Source: an uncultured bacterium (lineage in GTDB: Bacteria; Cyanobacteriota; Vampirovibrionia; Gastranaerophilales; Gastranaerophilaceae). Taken from it: a stretch of DNA of 33,713 nt. Below, piece by piece: positions 1-8,941 of this stretch. A program made the position numbers and the translations under genes. How positions within the stretch are numbered: position 1 is the first letter of the stretch; every line of letters begins with the position of its first letter. The notes below the pieces were generated by a model that worked only from the letters and a program-made list of their open reading frames with translations, was not told the DNA's origin and did not search any database. The stretch is taken from assembly GCA_947361225.1 (NCBI GenBank), contig CANAIK010000017.1:1-33713 (forward strand), read 5' to 3'.

Positions 1-1539
1 CTTGAAAACCGCTGTACAGATGACAAAGACGATGGAAAAATCGGTTTTTGGGCGGCTGCGGGAAATTTGATTCAAGGGGTTGGCAAAGGACTTGTCAACG
101 GAATTGTCGGCTGTTTTACCAACAAAGAAGGAAAATTTTCTTTAGGAAAAACTCTTTTTTCACTAGGCGCAGCGGCGGTTTGTATCGCTTTTCCTGCAGT
201 AGGACTCGTTGCTTGCGGAATTGGAGCAGTTTTAGGGGGTGCTAAAGTTATAGGTGGAATTAAGAATGTTTTTAGTGCGCAAAACGATGCGCAGGCTAAA
301 CAAGCCTGGGAAAATATCGGAGAAGGCGGTTTTACCGTAGCTTCTTCAGTTCTTGGAGCGAAAGCAAGCTATAAAGCAATTGGAAAAACTTCAACGGCTG
401 CTGTGGACGATGTTGTAAAAAATGTAACCAAAGCAATTGACAAAGCAGATGATGCAGCAGGATATACAAGTGCCCTTAAAGAGGCAGGTATTGAAGGATC
501 AAAACAAACAGAGCTAATTAATATACTCAAAAGCAAAAATCAAATAAAAGAGCTTTCAAATAAAGAAATTAGCGCTATAACAAGGGATTTTGTAACTCAA
601 AACGGAAACTTTAAAAGCCAAACTGCCCTTGGAAACTTAGATAAGCTGGACGACGCCTCAACCATAGGTGAAAAAGTAACTCAGGTTGGAAAATTCGCTA
701 AAGCCTTAGGAAAAGACACAATTTCATCAACCAAGAATAATTATGGGGTTGCAAAAAATCAGCTAAACGCTATAAAACAAAGTGCAGCGGCATCTAAAGA
801 CGCTTCAACAATAAGAGCAAATGAAACAACTATTAAAAAGAACAATAACAGCTTAAAAAATAAAGATTTAACCCGGGAACAAAGAACTGAACTTATAGAG
901 CGCAATAAATCGCTTGAAGAATCAAATTTAAAAATAAGAGAACAATATCAACAAAACAACAGCGAAACTTTATTGGATTCCAGAATTGAGTCTCAACAAA
1001 TTAAAGCGGATACTAAAAACCAGCTTAAACAGAACGTTAAAAACGCTAAAGAAGACATTAAAACTTCAAAAGAAGTCTTAAAAGAGGTTAAAAAGACTAA
1101 AAATGAAGCAAATATTGAAAAAGCGAATAAAGGTGTTCAAAACTCAAAAGACGCACTAAAAGCAGCGCAAAAAGAACAAATGGATAACACCACTATAGGT
1201 CAATTAAAACAAAAAGTGCGCAATACAAACACAGGTCAATATATTAAAGAACATATGTCTCAAAAATCGTCAAATGCGACTACGCAAAAGGGAATTAAAG
1301 GATTAGAGAATTCATACAACAGTTTAAAATCAAATTTGAGAAACTTTAAAGAAAACGGTTTCAATATCGATTTTCAAGGATTTTTAAACGCCCTAACAGA
1401 CGATGGAAAAGCAGTTGTTCAATTCCTAACCCAAACAGACGGAAGTTACGCACAAGCCGTCCAGCAATTCGGATATGACAATGTTCTTGAAGTCCTTAAA
1501 ATCTACAATGCATATAATTTATTCGAAAAAGCAGCTTAA
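1..1539 (+). CDS. Hypothetical Ala/Gly-rich hydrophobic plus coiled-coil protein, 5'-truncated by the window edge
   Basis: Frame 1 is open from base 1 (LENRCTDDKDDGKIGFWAAAGNLIQGVGKG...); the listed TTG start at 67 is internal. Hydrophobic Gly/Ala stretch followed by long Lys/Glu/Gln/Asn helical region. Stop at 1539. Confidence 0.75.
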   Translation, partial: LENRCTDDKDDGKIGFWAAAGNLIQGVGKGLVNGIVGCFTNKEGKFSLGKTLFSLGAAAVCIAFPAVGLVACGIGAVLGGAKVIGGIKNVFSAQNDAQAKQAWENIGEGGFTVASSVLGAKASYKAIGKTSTAAVDDVVKNVTKAIDKADDAAGYTSALKEAGIEGSKQTELINILKSKNQIKELSNKEISAITRDFVTQNGNFKSQTALGNLDKLDDASTIGEKVTQVGKFAKALGKDTISSTKNNYGVAKNQLNAIKQSAAASKDASTIRANETTIKKNNNSLKNKDLTREQRTELIERNKSLEESNLKIREQYQQNNSETLLDSRIESQQIKADTKNQLKQNVKNAKEDIKTSKEVLKEVKKTKNEANIEKANKGVQNSKDALKAAQKEQMDNTTIGQLKQKVRNTNTGQYIKEHMSQKSSNATTQKGIKGLENSYNSLKSNLRNFKENGFNIDFQGFLNALTDDGKAVVQFLTQTDGSYAQAVQQFGYDNVLEVLKIYNAYNLFEKAA

Positions 1540-1562
1540 TTTATTTGTTAATGATACAAGAC

Positions 1563-1594
1563 AAAGACGAGTTAAAAAAATAACTCGTCTTTTG
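1563..1594 (+). terminator. Rho-independent terminator
   Basis: aaagacgagtta-aaaaaa-taactcgtcttt, 12-bp perfect stem followed by T-rich tract, 24 bp after the stop at 1539. Confidence 0.85.
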
Positions 1595-1599
1595 TTCTA

Positions 1600-1628
1600 T
1601 TGTATTTTATTCATTTAGCCTGTATTAT
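1600..1628 (+). promoter_or_regulatory. Putative sigma70-type promoter for fixC
   Basis: TTGTAT (1600-1605), 17-bp spacer, TATTAT (1623-1628); predicted +1 coincides with the ATG at 1635. Confidence 0.5.
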
Positions 1629-1634
1629 TATTAT

Positions 1635-2963
1635 ATGAGTAATGATTTTAATACAGATGTTATTGTTGTAGGCGCAGGTCCGGCAGGGATTAGTGCCGCA
1701 ATTGAAATAGCAAAAAACGGAAGAAAAGTTGTACTTTTAGAACGTGCGCAATATCCGGGTTCTAAAAATGTTTATGGGGGTGCTGTTTATCATAAGGCAC
1801 TTGAGTTTGTTTTTAAAGATCAAGTCCAAGAACTTCCTTATGAAAGAATAATTAACGAACACACATATTCTTTCCTCAATGAGGATTCCTCTTTTGAAAT
1901 GACCTATAAAAACGCAAATTCAAAAAACGCCTATGCAATAAAAAGATTCAACCTGGAACATTGGATGATTGAGCAGGCTAAAAAACAGGGGGTTTATTAT
2001 TCTCCCAATACTTTAGTTAAAAAACTAATCGAGAATAACGGATCCGTTATCGGGGTTGAAACTGAGTTTGAACAATACTTTGCCCCGGTTGTAATCTTGG
2101 CAGATGGGGTTAATTCGCTGTTAGCAAAAAAACTCGGCTTAAGAGAAAACTTTAAAAGTAAAAATTTCATCTTAAGCGCAAAAGAAGTAATAAAACTTAA
2201 CAAAAAAATAATAGAACAAAGATTCAACCTCAAAGAAGATTTGACAAACGGAGTTAATAAACAATATTTCGGCTCTGACTTCGGGAAACTAAAAGGGATT
2301 AAAAACCTCTTTATGATGAGTTATTTATACACCTTTAAAGACACGATTTCAATCGGAGTCGGGGTTAATCTTGAGGATTTGGCTAAAACCAAACTAAATA
2401 TTAACGAAGTTCTGGACGCTGTTAAACAACATCCCGATATTGCTCCTTTAATTGAAGACGGGCAGTTAATCGAATATAGTGCGCATTTAATCCCCGAAGG
2501 AGGATTCAATAATCTTCCGAAACTATACGCAAACGGGGTTATGCTTGTTGGAGACGCAGCAGGTTTTGTTAACAGTGTTCATTTCGAAGGAACAAATTTT
2601 GCTCTGGTTTCAGGAAAACTTGCGGGAGAAACTGCCCTAATCGCTCTTGATGATAACGACTTTAGAGAATCCAAACTTTCAGTTTACAAAGAAAAACTGG
2701 AAGAATCCTTTATTCTTAAAGACCTTTATGCTTACAGAAACGTGATTGAGCTTTTGCATTCAAGAGCAAATTCATTATCGGTTTATTATCCCAATAAAAT
2801 TAAAGAATTTTTCGAAATCGTGACCGGAGTTTCTTGCACTCCTAAGGCAAAAGAATTTAGAGGATTCTTAATTCAATTTATTAAAGACAGGAAAATATCC
2901 GAGTTATTTAAAGATATTTACGCATTTTCAAAATGTGCACTTGATGTGCTTTTAGGGAAATAA
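1635..2963 (+). CDS. fixC: FixC-type electron transfer flavoprotein-quinone oxidoreductase
   Basis: N-terminal DVIVVGAGPAGISAAIEIAKNGRKVVLLER FAD motif; GSKNVYGGAVY and VMLVGDAAGFVNSVHFEGTNFAL typical of FixC; followed directly by fixX. Confidence 0.9.
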   Translation: MSNDFNTDVIVVGAGPAGISAAIEIAKNGRKVVLLERAQYPGSKNVYGGAVYHKALEFVFKDQVQELPYERIINEHTYSFLNEDSSFEMTYKNANSKNAYAIKRFNLEHWMIEQAKKQGVYYSPNTLVKKLIENNGSVIGVETEFEQYFAPVVILADGVNSLLAKKLGLRENFKSKNFILSAKEVIKLNKKIIEQRFNLKEDLTNGVNKQYFGSDFGKLKGIKNLFMMSYLYTFKDTISIGVGVNLEDLAKTKLNINEVLDAVKQHPDIAPLIEDGQLIEYSAHLIPEGGFNNLPKLYANGVMLVGDAAGFVNSVHFEGTNFALVSGKLAGETALIALDDNDFRESKLSVYKEKLEESFILKDLYAYRNVIELLHSRANSLSVYYPNKIKEFFEIVTGVSCTPKAKEFRGFLIQFIKDRKISELFKDIYAFSKCALDVLLGK

Positions 2964-2965
2964 AA

Positions 2966-3262
2966 ATGGATAATAAAGAAAATAAAAAATCAATACAAGA
3001 AAAACTCAACACAATTAAATACAATTGCGGAAATAAAACGCATTTGGTTGTGGATAATAAAAAATGCAAAAAATGCAAGCAAAAAACCTGCAGTTTTATT
3101 TGTCCTGCCAATGTTTATGTAATTGATGATGAAACCAAAGAAACAATTGTGCAATACGAAAATTGTCTGGAGTGCGGAGCTTGCAGAATCTCTTGTCCTC
3201 AAGAAGCAATTGAGTGGTGTTATCCTGAATCAGGACAAGGGGTTATTTTTAAGAACAGCTAG
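2966..3262 (+). CDS. fixX: FixX ferredoxin-like protein
   Basis: CLECGACRISCP 4Fe-4S motif, CSFICPANVYVI motif, 2 bp after fixC. Confidence 0.88.
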   Translation: MDNKENKKSIQEKLNTIKYNCGNKTHLVVDNKKCKKCKQKTCSFICPANVYVIDDETKETIVQYENCLECGACRISCPQEAIEWCYPESGQGVIFKNS

Positions 3263-3278
3263 AAAGTTAAGGAGCAAT

Positions 3279-3686
3279 ATGGAAAACCAATATTTTTCAA
3301 GATGGTATGACAAAGACCCGGTTTTATCAATGTCTATGAGAACTTTATCGAGTTCTTCGGACGAAAGACAAATTTCTGTTGCGCTTAATTTAATCAAAGT
3401 TATAATCGAACACAATATTCAAGATAATCAATATGAAAATGTTGAGGATATTATGTCCGCTGTTGAAGACGGAAGAATCCAAAGAGGGCATCATCGCTGG
3501 TATGACATTGATTCGACCGTTAGAACCGCAATCCAAATGCTTGAAAAATGCCCTCCTGAAACTAAGAAAAAAGTTGCCCTCGATATGGCGCAGATTGTAA
3601 TTGAGAAAATTATTCAAGACGACGACAAAGAAGAATTGGATAAAGAAGAACAAGAAATCAATCTCAACTTAGATGAAAATTTATAG
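3279..3686 (+). CDS. Hypothetical acidic 135-aa protein
   Basis: ATG at 3279 with AAGGAG at 3269-3274 upstream; the listed start at 3123 would overlap most of the fixX 3' half. Confidence 0.75.
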   Translation: MENQYFSRWYDKDPVLSMSMRTLSSSSDERQISVALNLIKVIIEHNIQDNQYENVEDIMSAVEDGRIQRGHHRWYDIDSTVRTAIQMLEKCPPETKKKVALDMAQIVIEKIIQDDDKEELDKEEQEINLNLDENL

Positions 3687-3689
3687 ACA

Positions 3690-4619
3690 ATGGATGAAGC
3701 TCAAAAATTCGAAAATCTTCAAACAACTATAAAACTGAATCCTCAAAATTTCCAAGCCAGAAGAGAATTAATAATGCTTTGTTTGGATTTAGGTTTTGAA
3801 AAAGTTGCACTTTTTCATATCGATTATTTACTTAAAATTTTCCCTGACGATGCAAATTTATATTTTAACAAAGGGATTTGCGCCGAAAAACTAAAAGAAT
3901 TTGATAATGCGCTTTTTTGTTATCAAAAAGCGGTTGAATTGAAAAATGACGAACCCGATTTCCTCTACAATCTTGCACTATTGCAAGAACAAAGAGGGGA
4001 CATTGACTCCGCTATGACAAATTTAAAAAAAGTAATTTATTACAAAAACGAAGACGCCAACGCTTTTTTTTCAATTGGAATTCTATATTCCAAAAAAAAC
4101 GATTCGGATATTGCGATAAAATGCTTTAAAAAAGCGATTGAACTTAACTATAGCGATTATTTTTCTCATTTTTACCTGGCTAGTGAATACAAAAAAATAA
4201 ACGATATAAACAGCGCACTTCTTGAGTATAAAAAAGTGCTCGAGTTGTCGAGTGATTATTCCTGGGCTTACTTTAACATTGCCCAAATTTATTTCGAGCA
4301 AGGAAGAATCGAGGATTGTATTACAATGCTTAAAAAAACAATCGAAAAAAACCCGAAAGATGTTCTTGCAATAAAACTTTTAGCGCAAATTCTAATCCAA
4401 CAGAATAAAACCTCTAAAGCCTTAGCGCTTTTGACAAAAAAAGTTGAGAATCTCGAGAACGGCGATTTATATTACTTAATGGCAAAATGTTTTGAACTTG
4501 ACAACGACTTAGAATCAACCAAAAATTGTCTGGAGCTTTGTTTGAATTACAAAGACACATTGACTTTTAATTATAAAGCAATAGAAAAAGAATATAAGGA
4601 AAAGAAAGCAGGAAATTAA
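3690..4619 (+). CDS. TPR-repeat protein
   Basis: Repeated TPR signatures (NLYFNKGICAEKLKEFDNALFCYQKAVEL, AFFSIGILYSKKNDSDIAIKCFKKAIEL, AYFNIAQIYFEQGRIEDCITMLKKTIE). Confidence 0.9.
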   Translation: MDEAQKFENLQTTIKLNPQNFQARRELIMLCLDLGFEKVALFHIDYLLKIFPDDANLYFNKGICAEKLKEFDNALFCYQKAVELKNDEPDFLYNLALLQEQRGDIDSAMTNLKKVIYYKNEDANAFFSIGILYSKKNDSDIAIKCFKKAIELNYSDYFSHFYLASEYKKINDINSALLEYKKVLELSSDYSWAYFNIAQIYFEQGRIEDCITMLKKTIEKNPKDVLAIKLLAQILIQQNKTSKALALLTKKVENLENGDLYYLMAKCFELDNDLESTKNCLELCLNYKDTLTFNYKAIEKEYKEKKAGN

Positions 4620-5716
4620 TGTCTTTAAAAGAAAACTTAAAATACTACTGTGCTTTTAGTTATCTTTCGATTAACCCCAGAATTAAAGCAAAATTATTTG
4701 AATATTTTGATTATGACATTAAAAAAACTTATTTGGCGGATAAAGAGGAACTAAAAAAAATTAAAGAGGATCTTAATATCACAATCCCTAAAGATTATTT
4801 TCTAAAAAAATCCAAATTAGATATAGATTCGTGCTACAAAGAGGCACTTTGCGATAAAAACGTCGGGATTGTAACCTTCGAGGATGAATTATATCCCCCT
4901 TTATTAAAACAAATTCCCGATTTTCCTCTTAGTCTTTATTACAAGGGAAATCTTGATAATATTAACTATAAATATCCTCTTTCTATTGTCGGTTCAAGAG
5001 AAGCGTCCTGGGAGGCAAAAATCACGCTTAATAATATCCTATCCGGTTTTAGAGAAACCGATTTATGCGTAGTTTCGGGTCTTGCCTATGGAATTGATGC
5101 TCAAGCGCACATAAGTGCCATTGATAATAAGATTAAAACAATTGGTGTAATTGGATCAGGACTCGATATTACTTATCCGATGCAGAATAAGCATTTATAC
5201 CATAAAATTGAACAGGGAGCAGGGGTAATTTTTAGTGAATATCCCCTTAAAACAAAGCCCCTTCCTTATCACTTTCCTCAAAGAAACAGAATCGTTGTAG
5301 GAATTTCCAAAGGAACTTTAGTAGCCGAAGCGCAAATGAAATCAGGCGCAATGATTAGCGCTAATCTAACTTTGGATTACAATCGAGAATTAATGTGCAT
5401 CCCGGGCAATGTTTCCAATCCAAACACAGTAGGAGTTTATTATTTAATAAAAAATGGCGCCGGAATCGTATGTAATTCGGGTGATTTGTTAAATTATTTA
5501 GATTGGGATATTATTAGAAAAGAAGAAACCTTCAAGGTTCCCTTGACGGATTTGCAAAAAAAAGTTTTCGAGGCGGTTTCAATTGAACCGGAGCTTTTTG
5601 ACAATATCGTATCAAAAACAAAAGAAACAATCCCTGATTGCATGGTAACCTTGACAGAACTTGAACTTAAAGGTTTAATTAAACAAGCGGACAATAGATA
5701 TTATAAAATAATATAG
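4619..5716 (+). CDS. dprA: DNA processing protein DprA
   Basis: IVGSREAS, VVSGLAYGIDAQAH, TIGVIGSGLDITYPMQN, GAMISANLTLDYNRELMCIPGN motifs. Confidence 0.95.
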   Translation: MSLKENLKYYCAFSYLSINPRIKAKLFEYFDYDIKKTYLADKEELKKIKEDLNITIPKDYFLKKSKLDIDSCYKEALCDKNVGIVTFEDELYPPLLKQIPDFPLSLYYKGNLDNINYKYPLSIVGSREASWEAKITLNNILSGFRETDLCVVSGLAYGIDAQAHISAIDNKIKTIGVIGSGLDITYPMQNKHLYHKIEQGAGVIFSEYPLKTKPLPYHFPQRNRIVVGISKGTLVAEAQMKSGAMISANLTLDYNRELMCIPGNVSNPNTVGVYYLIKNGAGIVCNSGDLLNYLDWDIIRKEETFKVPLTDLQKKVFEAVSIEPELFDNIVSKTKETIPDCMVTLTELELKGLIKQADNRYYKII

Positions 5717-5727
5717 GTTTTAAAAAA

Positions 5728-7995
5728 ATGGCTAGTAAAACAACCAAAAACAAAGAAGAAAAAACTCTTGTAATAGTGGAATCTCCGGCAAAATCCAAAA
5801 CAATAGGAAAAATTCTTGGAAAAAACTACATAATCCAAGCCTCAATGGGTCACGTTAGAGATTTAGCCTCCAAGGGATTGGGTTTTGACATTGAAGATAA
5901 CTTTAAACCAACTTTTGAGTTAATCCCGGAGAAAAAAAAGGTTGTTCAAGAACTCAATAAAATTGCTAAAACCGTGGATAAAATTTATCTGGCGTCCGAC
6001 CCTGATAGAGAAGGAGAGGCAATAGCCTGGCACGTTAGGGAATGTCTTAAGTTCCCGCAAGATAAAATTTTTCGAATCGTGTTTAATGAAATCACTCCCA
6101 AAGCAATAAAAGAGGCGGTTGCAAATTATCATCAAATTGATATGTTAAAAGTTGAGGCTCAAAAAACAAGACAAATTTTAGATAAACTTGTGGGTTTTAA
6201 AATTAGTCCGATTTTATGGGAAAAAATGAAAAACTACAAACTTTCAGCAGGTCGAGTGCAATCGGTTGCACTTAAAATGATTTGCGAAAGAGAAGATGAA
6301 ATCGAAGCCTTTAAACCCGTTGAATATTGGAGCATTGAGGCACTTTTAAATAAAAACAAAACTGATTTTAGTGCTCTATTAACAAAAATTATTAAAAATG
6401 AAAAAGAAGAAAAAATCGAACTTCATAACGAAGGGGAAGTTAAAGAGGTTCTTAAAAATCTCGAGGGAGCAAAATATAAAGTCGATAAAATAAGTTATAG
6501 AGATACTCAAAGAAAACCCCAACCGCCTTTTATAACTTCCACCCTTCAAAGAGAGGCAAGTTCAAAACTCGGATACGGGGTTCAAAAAACCATGCAAATT
6601 GCGCAAAAACTCTACGAAGGAATAGAACTACAAGACGGATCCGTCGGTTTAATTACTTATATGAGAACAGATTCAACAAGAATTTCAGACGATGCGCAAA
6701 CTGCGTGTAAAGATTTTATTATTAAAAACTTTGGCGAGGATTATTACCCGAAAACTCCCAATGTTTACACTAAAAAGAAACAAAACACCCAAGATGCCCA
6801 CGAGGCAATTCGTCCTTCATATATTGAACATACGCCTGAAAGTATTAAAAAGTATTTAACAAGCGAACAATATAAACTCTACAAACTAATCTGGGACAGA
6901 TTTACAGCCTCTCAAATGACAAATGCTAAAGTTAAGAATTTAACTATTGAAATTGAGGCTAACAACTATATTTTTAGAATGGGTTCCTCTAAAATCGTTT
7001 TTGATGGTTTTTCAAAACTTTATAACGACGAGGAAACTATTAACGCTCAAAAATTCCCGGATTTAGAAGTCGGGGATATTCTAAACCTTAAAAAACTGAA
7101 CCCGGAACAACACTTTACCCAGCCTCCCGCAAGATATTCAGAAGCAAGTTTGGTTAAACAGCTGGAAGAATATGGAATCGGAAGACCAAGTACTTATGCT
7201 CCGATTATTACAAAAATTCAACAAAGAAACTATGTTGAAAAAACCGAAACAAAATCTTTAAAACCAACTCCTTTAGGAAGGGCGATTTGTAAACAACTGG
7301 TTGAACATTTTATAAAAATCATGGACTACAAATTTACAGCCCTTATGGAAACAAGTTTGGATAATATCGCCGAGGATAAACAAAACAGCATTCAATTCTT
7401 GAATGATTTTTGGAAACCCTTTTCAAAAGACCTGGACGAGGCGAAAAAAAACATGAAACGGGAGGATATCGAAACAGATAAAGTTTGTCCTAATTGCGGC
7501 AAAAAAATGGTTGTTAAACTATCTCGATTCGGGAAACAATTCCTTGCTTGCTCGGGATATCCCGAATGCAAAACCGCTCTTCCTATGGAAGGGGATAGCG
7601 CAATCGAAATTCCAAAGGATGAGCCGACTGATAAAAAGTGTGAAAAATGTAATTCCGAAATGGTTATTAAAACCGGTCCTTACGGAAAATATTATCAGTG
7701 TTTAAACGACAAATGCAAAAAAAGATATTCAATCGTTGAATCCTCGGGAGTAAAATGCCCTGAATGCGAAAAAGCGGGAAGGGACGGGGAATTGGTTAAA
7801 AGAAAATCAAGATACGGGACTTTCTTTTGGGGATGTTCGAAGTATCCTGATTGTTCTTTTGCGCTCTGGGCTGAACCAACCCAGGAAAAATGCCCTGATT
7901 GCGGCAGTATTTTAGTTAAAAAATACTTAAAAAGAGGCAACAAAATTGCTTGTTCCAATAAAACCTGCAAATATTCAAGAGATATGGAAGAATAA
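5728..7995 (+). CDS. topA: DNA topoisomerase I with four C-terminal zinc ribbons
   Basis: LVIVESPAKSKTIGKILG, YLASDPDREGEAIAWH, GLITYMRTDSTRIS (catalytic Tyr), YGIGRPSTYAPII; four CxxC-type ribbons at the C-terminus. Confidence 0.97.
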   Translation: MASKTTKNKEEKTLVIVESPAKSKTIGKILGKNYIIQASMGHVRDLASKGLGFDIEDNFKPTFELIPEKKKVVQELNKIAKTVDKIYLASDPDREGEAIAWHVRECLKFPQDKIFRIVFNEITPKAIKEAVANYHQIDMLKVEAQKTRQILDKLVGFKISPILWEKMKNYKLSAGRVQSVALKMICEREDEIEAFKPVEYWSIEALLNKNKTDFSALLTKIIKNEKEEKIELHNEGEVKEVLKNLEGAKYKVDKISYRDTQRKPQPPFITSTLQREASSKLGYGVQKTMQIAQKLYEGIELQDGSVGLITYMRTDSTRISDDAQTACKDFIIKNFGEDYYPKTPNVYTKKKQNTQDAHEAIRPSYIEHTPESIKKYLTSEQYKLYKLIWDRFTASQMTNAKVKNLTIEIEANNYIFRMGSSKIVFDGFSKLYNDEETINAQKFPDLEVGDILNLKKLNPEQHFTQPPARYSEASLVKQLEEYGIGRPSTYAPIITKIQQRNYVEKTETKSLKPTPLGRAICKQLVEHFIKIMDYKFTALMETSLDNIAEDKQNSIQFLNDFWKPFSKDLDEAKKNMKREDIETDKVCPNCGKKMVVKLSRFGKQFLACSGYPECKTALPMEGDSAIEIPKDEPTDKKCEKCNSEMVIKTGPYGKYYQCLNDKCKKRYSIVESSGVKCPECEKAGRDGELVKRKSRYGTFFWGCSKYPDCSFALWAEPTQEKCPDCGSILVKKYLKRGNKIACSNKTCKYSRDMEE

Positions 7996-8000
7996 AATTT

Positions 8001-8864
8001 ATGGATAAAAACTACAAATTAGCTTTAATCGGATATCCCTTAGGGCATTCTTTGAGCCCTGTTTTATACGAAAGTGCTTTTTTAGATCTTAATATTAAAG
8101 GGTCTTATGAAATTCTTCCGACTCAAAGCGAGGATTTAGTTAATCAAATAAAATTTTTGAAAAAAAACAAATACTACGGTTTTAACGTTACAATTCCGCA
8201 CAAAGTTCCTTTGACTTTGTTTTTAGCAAAATATGACGAATTTGTTAATTTAACAGGGGCGGTTAATACTGTAAAAATCGAAGAAGATTTGAGTTTATCG
8301 GGTTATAATACAGACGTTTGGGGTTTTGTTGAAGCAATCGATAAAGAGGTTGATTTAGTCGGGAAAAAAGCAGCCGTAATCGGAACAGGAGGAGCCTCAA
8401 GGGCGGTTTGTGCGGGGCTATATAAACGTGGGATTACAAAAATTGATATTTATACAAGAAACGTTGTCAACTCCAAAGAAACAATGGATTTATTAAGACA
8501 AAGGTTTAAAACCATTGAATTTAAAGCGATTCAAACTTCAATGATGCAAGAGTTGAGCGATGTTTCAATTCTTGTTAACACAACCCCTGTCGGAATGAAG
8601 AATTTTGATCAAAACAACTGTCCGATTGAGGATAAGTGGATTGAAACCCTAAGAAATGATTCAATTATTTATGATATTGTCTACAATCCCTTAAGAACCG
8701 CACTTATTTCAAAAGCAATTAAGTACAACAAAAAGTACATTACAGGACTTGATATGCTAATTTGGCAAGCAATTAGAGCGCTTGAAATTTGGTCGGGTGA
8801 AAGAGCGGATTTTAAAACCTTAAAAATTGCAGCTTTGGAAAAATTTTTACTTGATGATTTTTAA
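8001..8864 (+). CDS. aroE: Shikimate dehydrogenase
   Basis: GYPLGHSLSPVLYESAF, GFNVTIPHK, GAVNTVK, AAVIGTGGASRAVC, TTPVGM motifs. Confidence 0.95.
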   Translation: MDKNYKLALIGYPLGHSLSPVLYESAFLDLNIKGSYEILPTQSEDLVNQIKFLKKNKYYGFNVTIPHKVPLTLFLAKYDEFVNLTGAVNTVKIEEDLSLSGYNTDVWGFVEAIDKEVDLVGKKAAVIGTGGASRAVCAGLYKRGITKIDIYTRNVVNSKETMDLLRQRFKTIEFKAIQTSMMQELSDVSILVNTTPVGMKNFDQNNCPIEDKWIETLRNDSIIYDIVYNPLRTALISKAIKYNKKYITGLDMLIWQAIRALEIWSGERADFKTLKIAALEKFLLDDF

Positions 8865-8941
8865 TATTAAAATTTGTATCAAAAAATTCATTACAAGACC
8901 TTTTTTTGCTACAATGGATTAAAAAAAGGATAGAAAAAGTA

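Noticed and set aside
48-245. 65-aa ORF on + strand
   Set aside because: Out of frame with the long ORF that is open from base 1 through 1539; Arg/Cys/Ser-rich frame-shadow composition.
7695-7970. 91-aa - strand ORF
   Set aside because: Antisense to the topA zinc-ribbon region.
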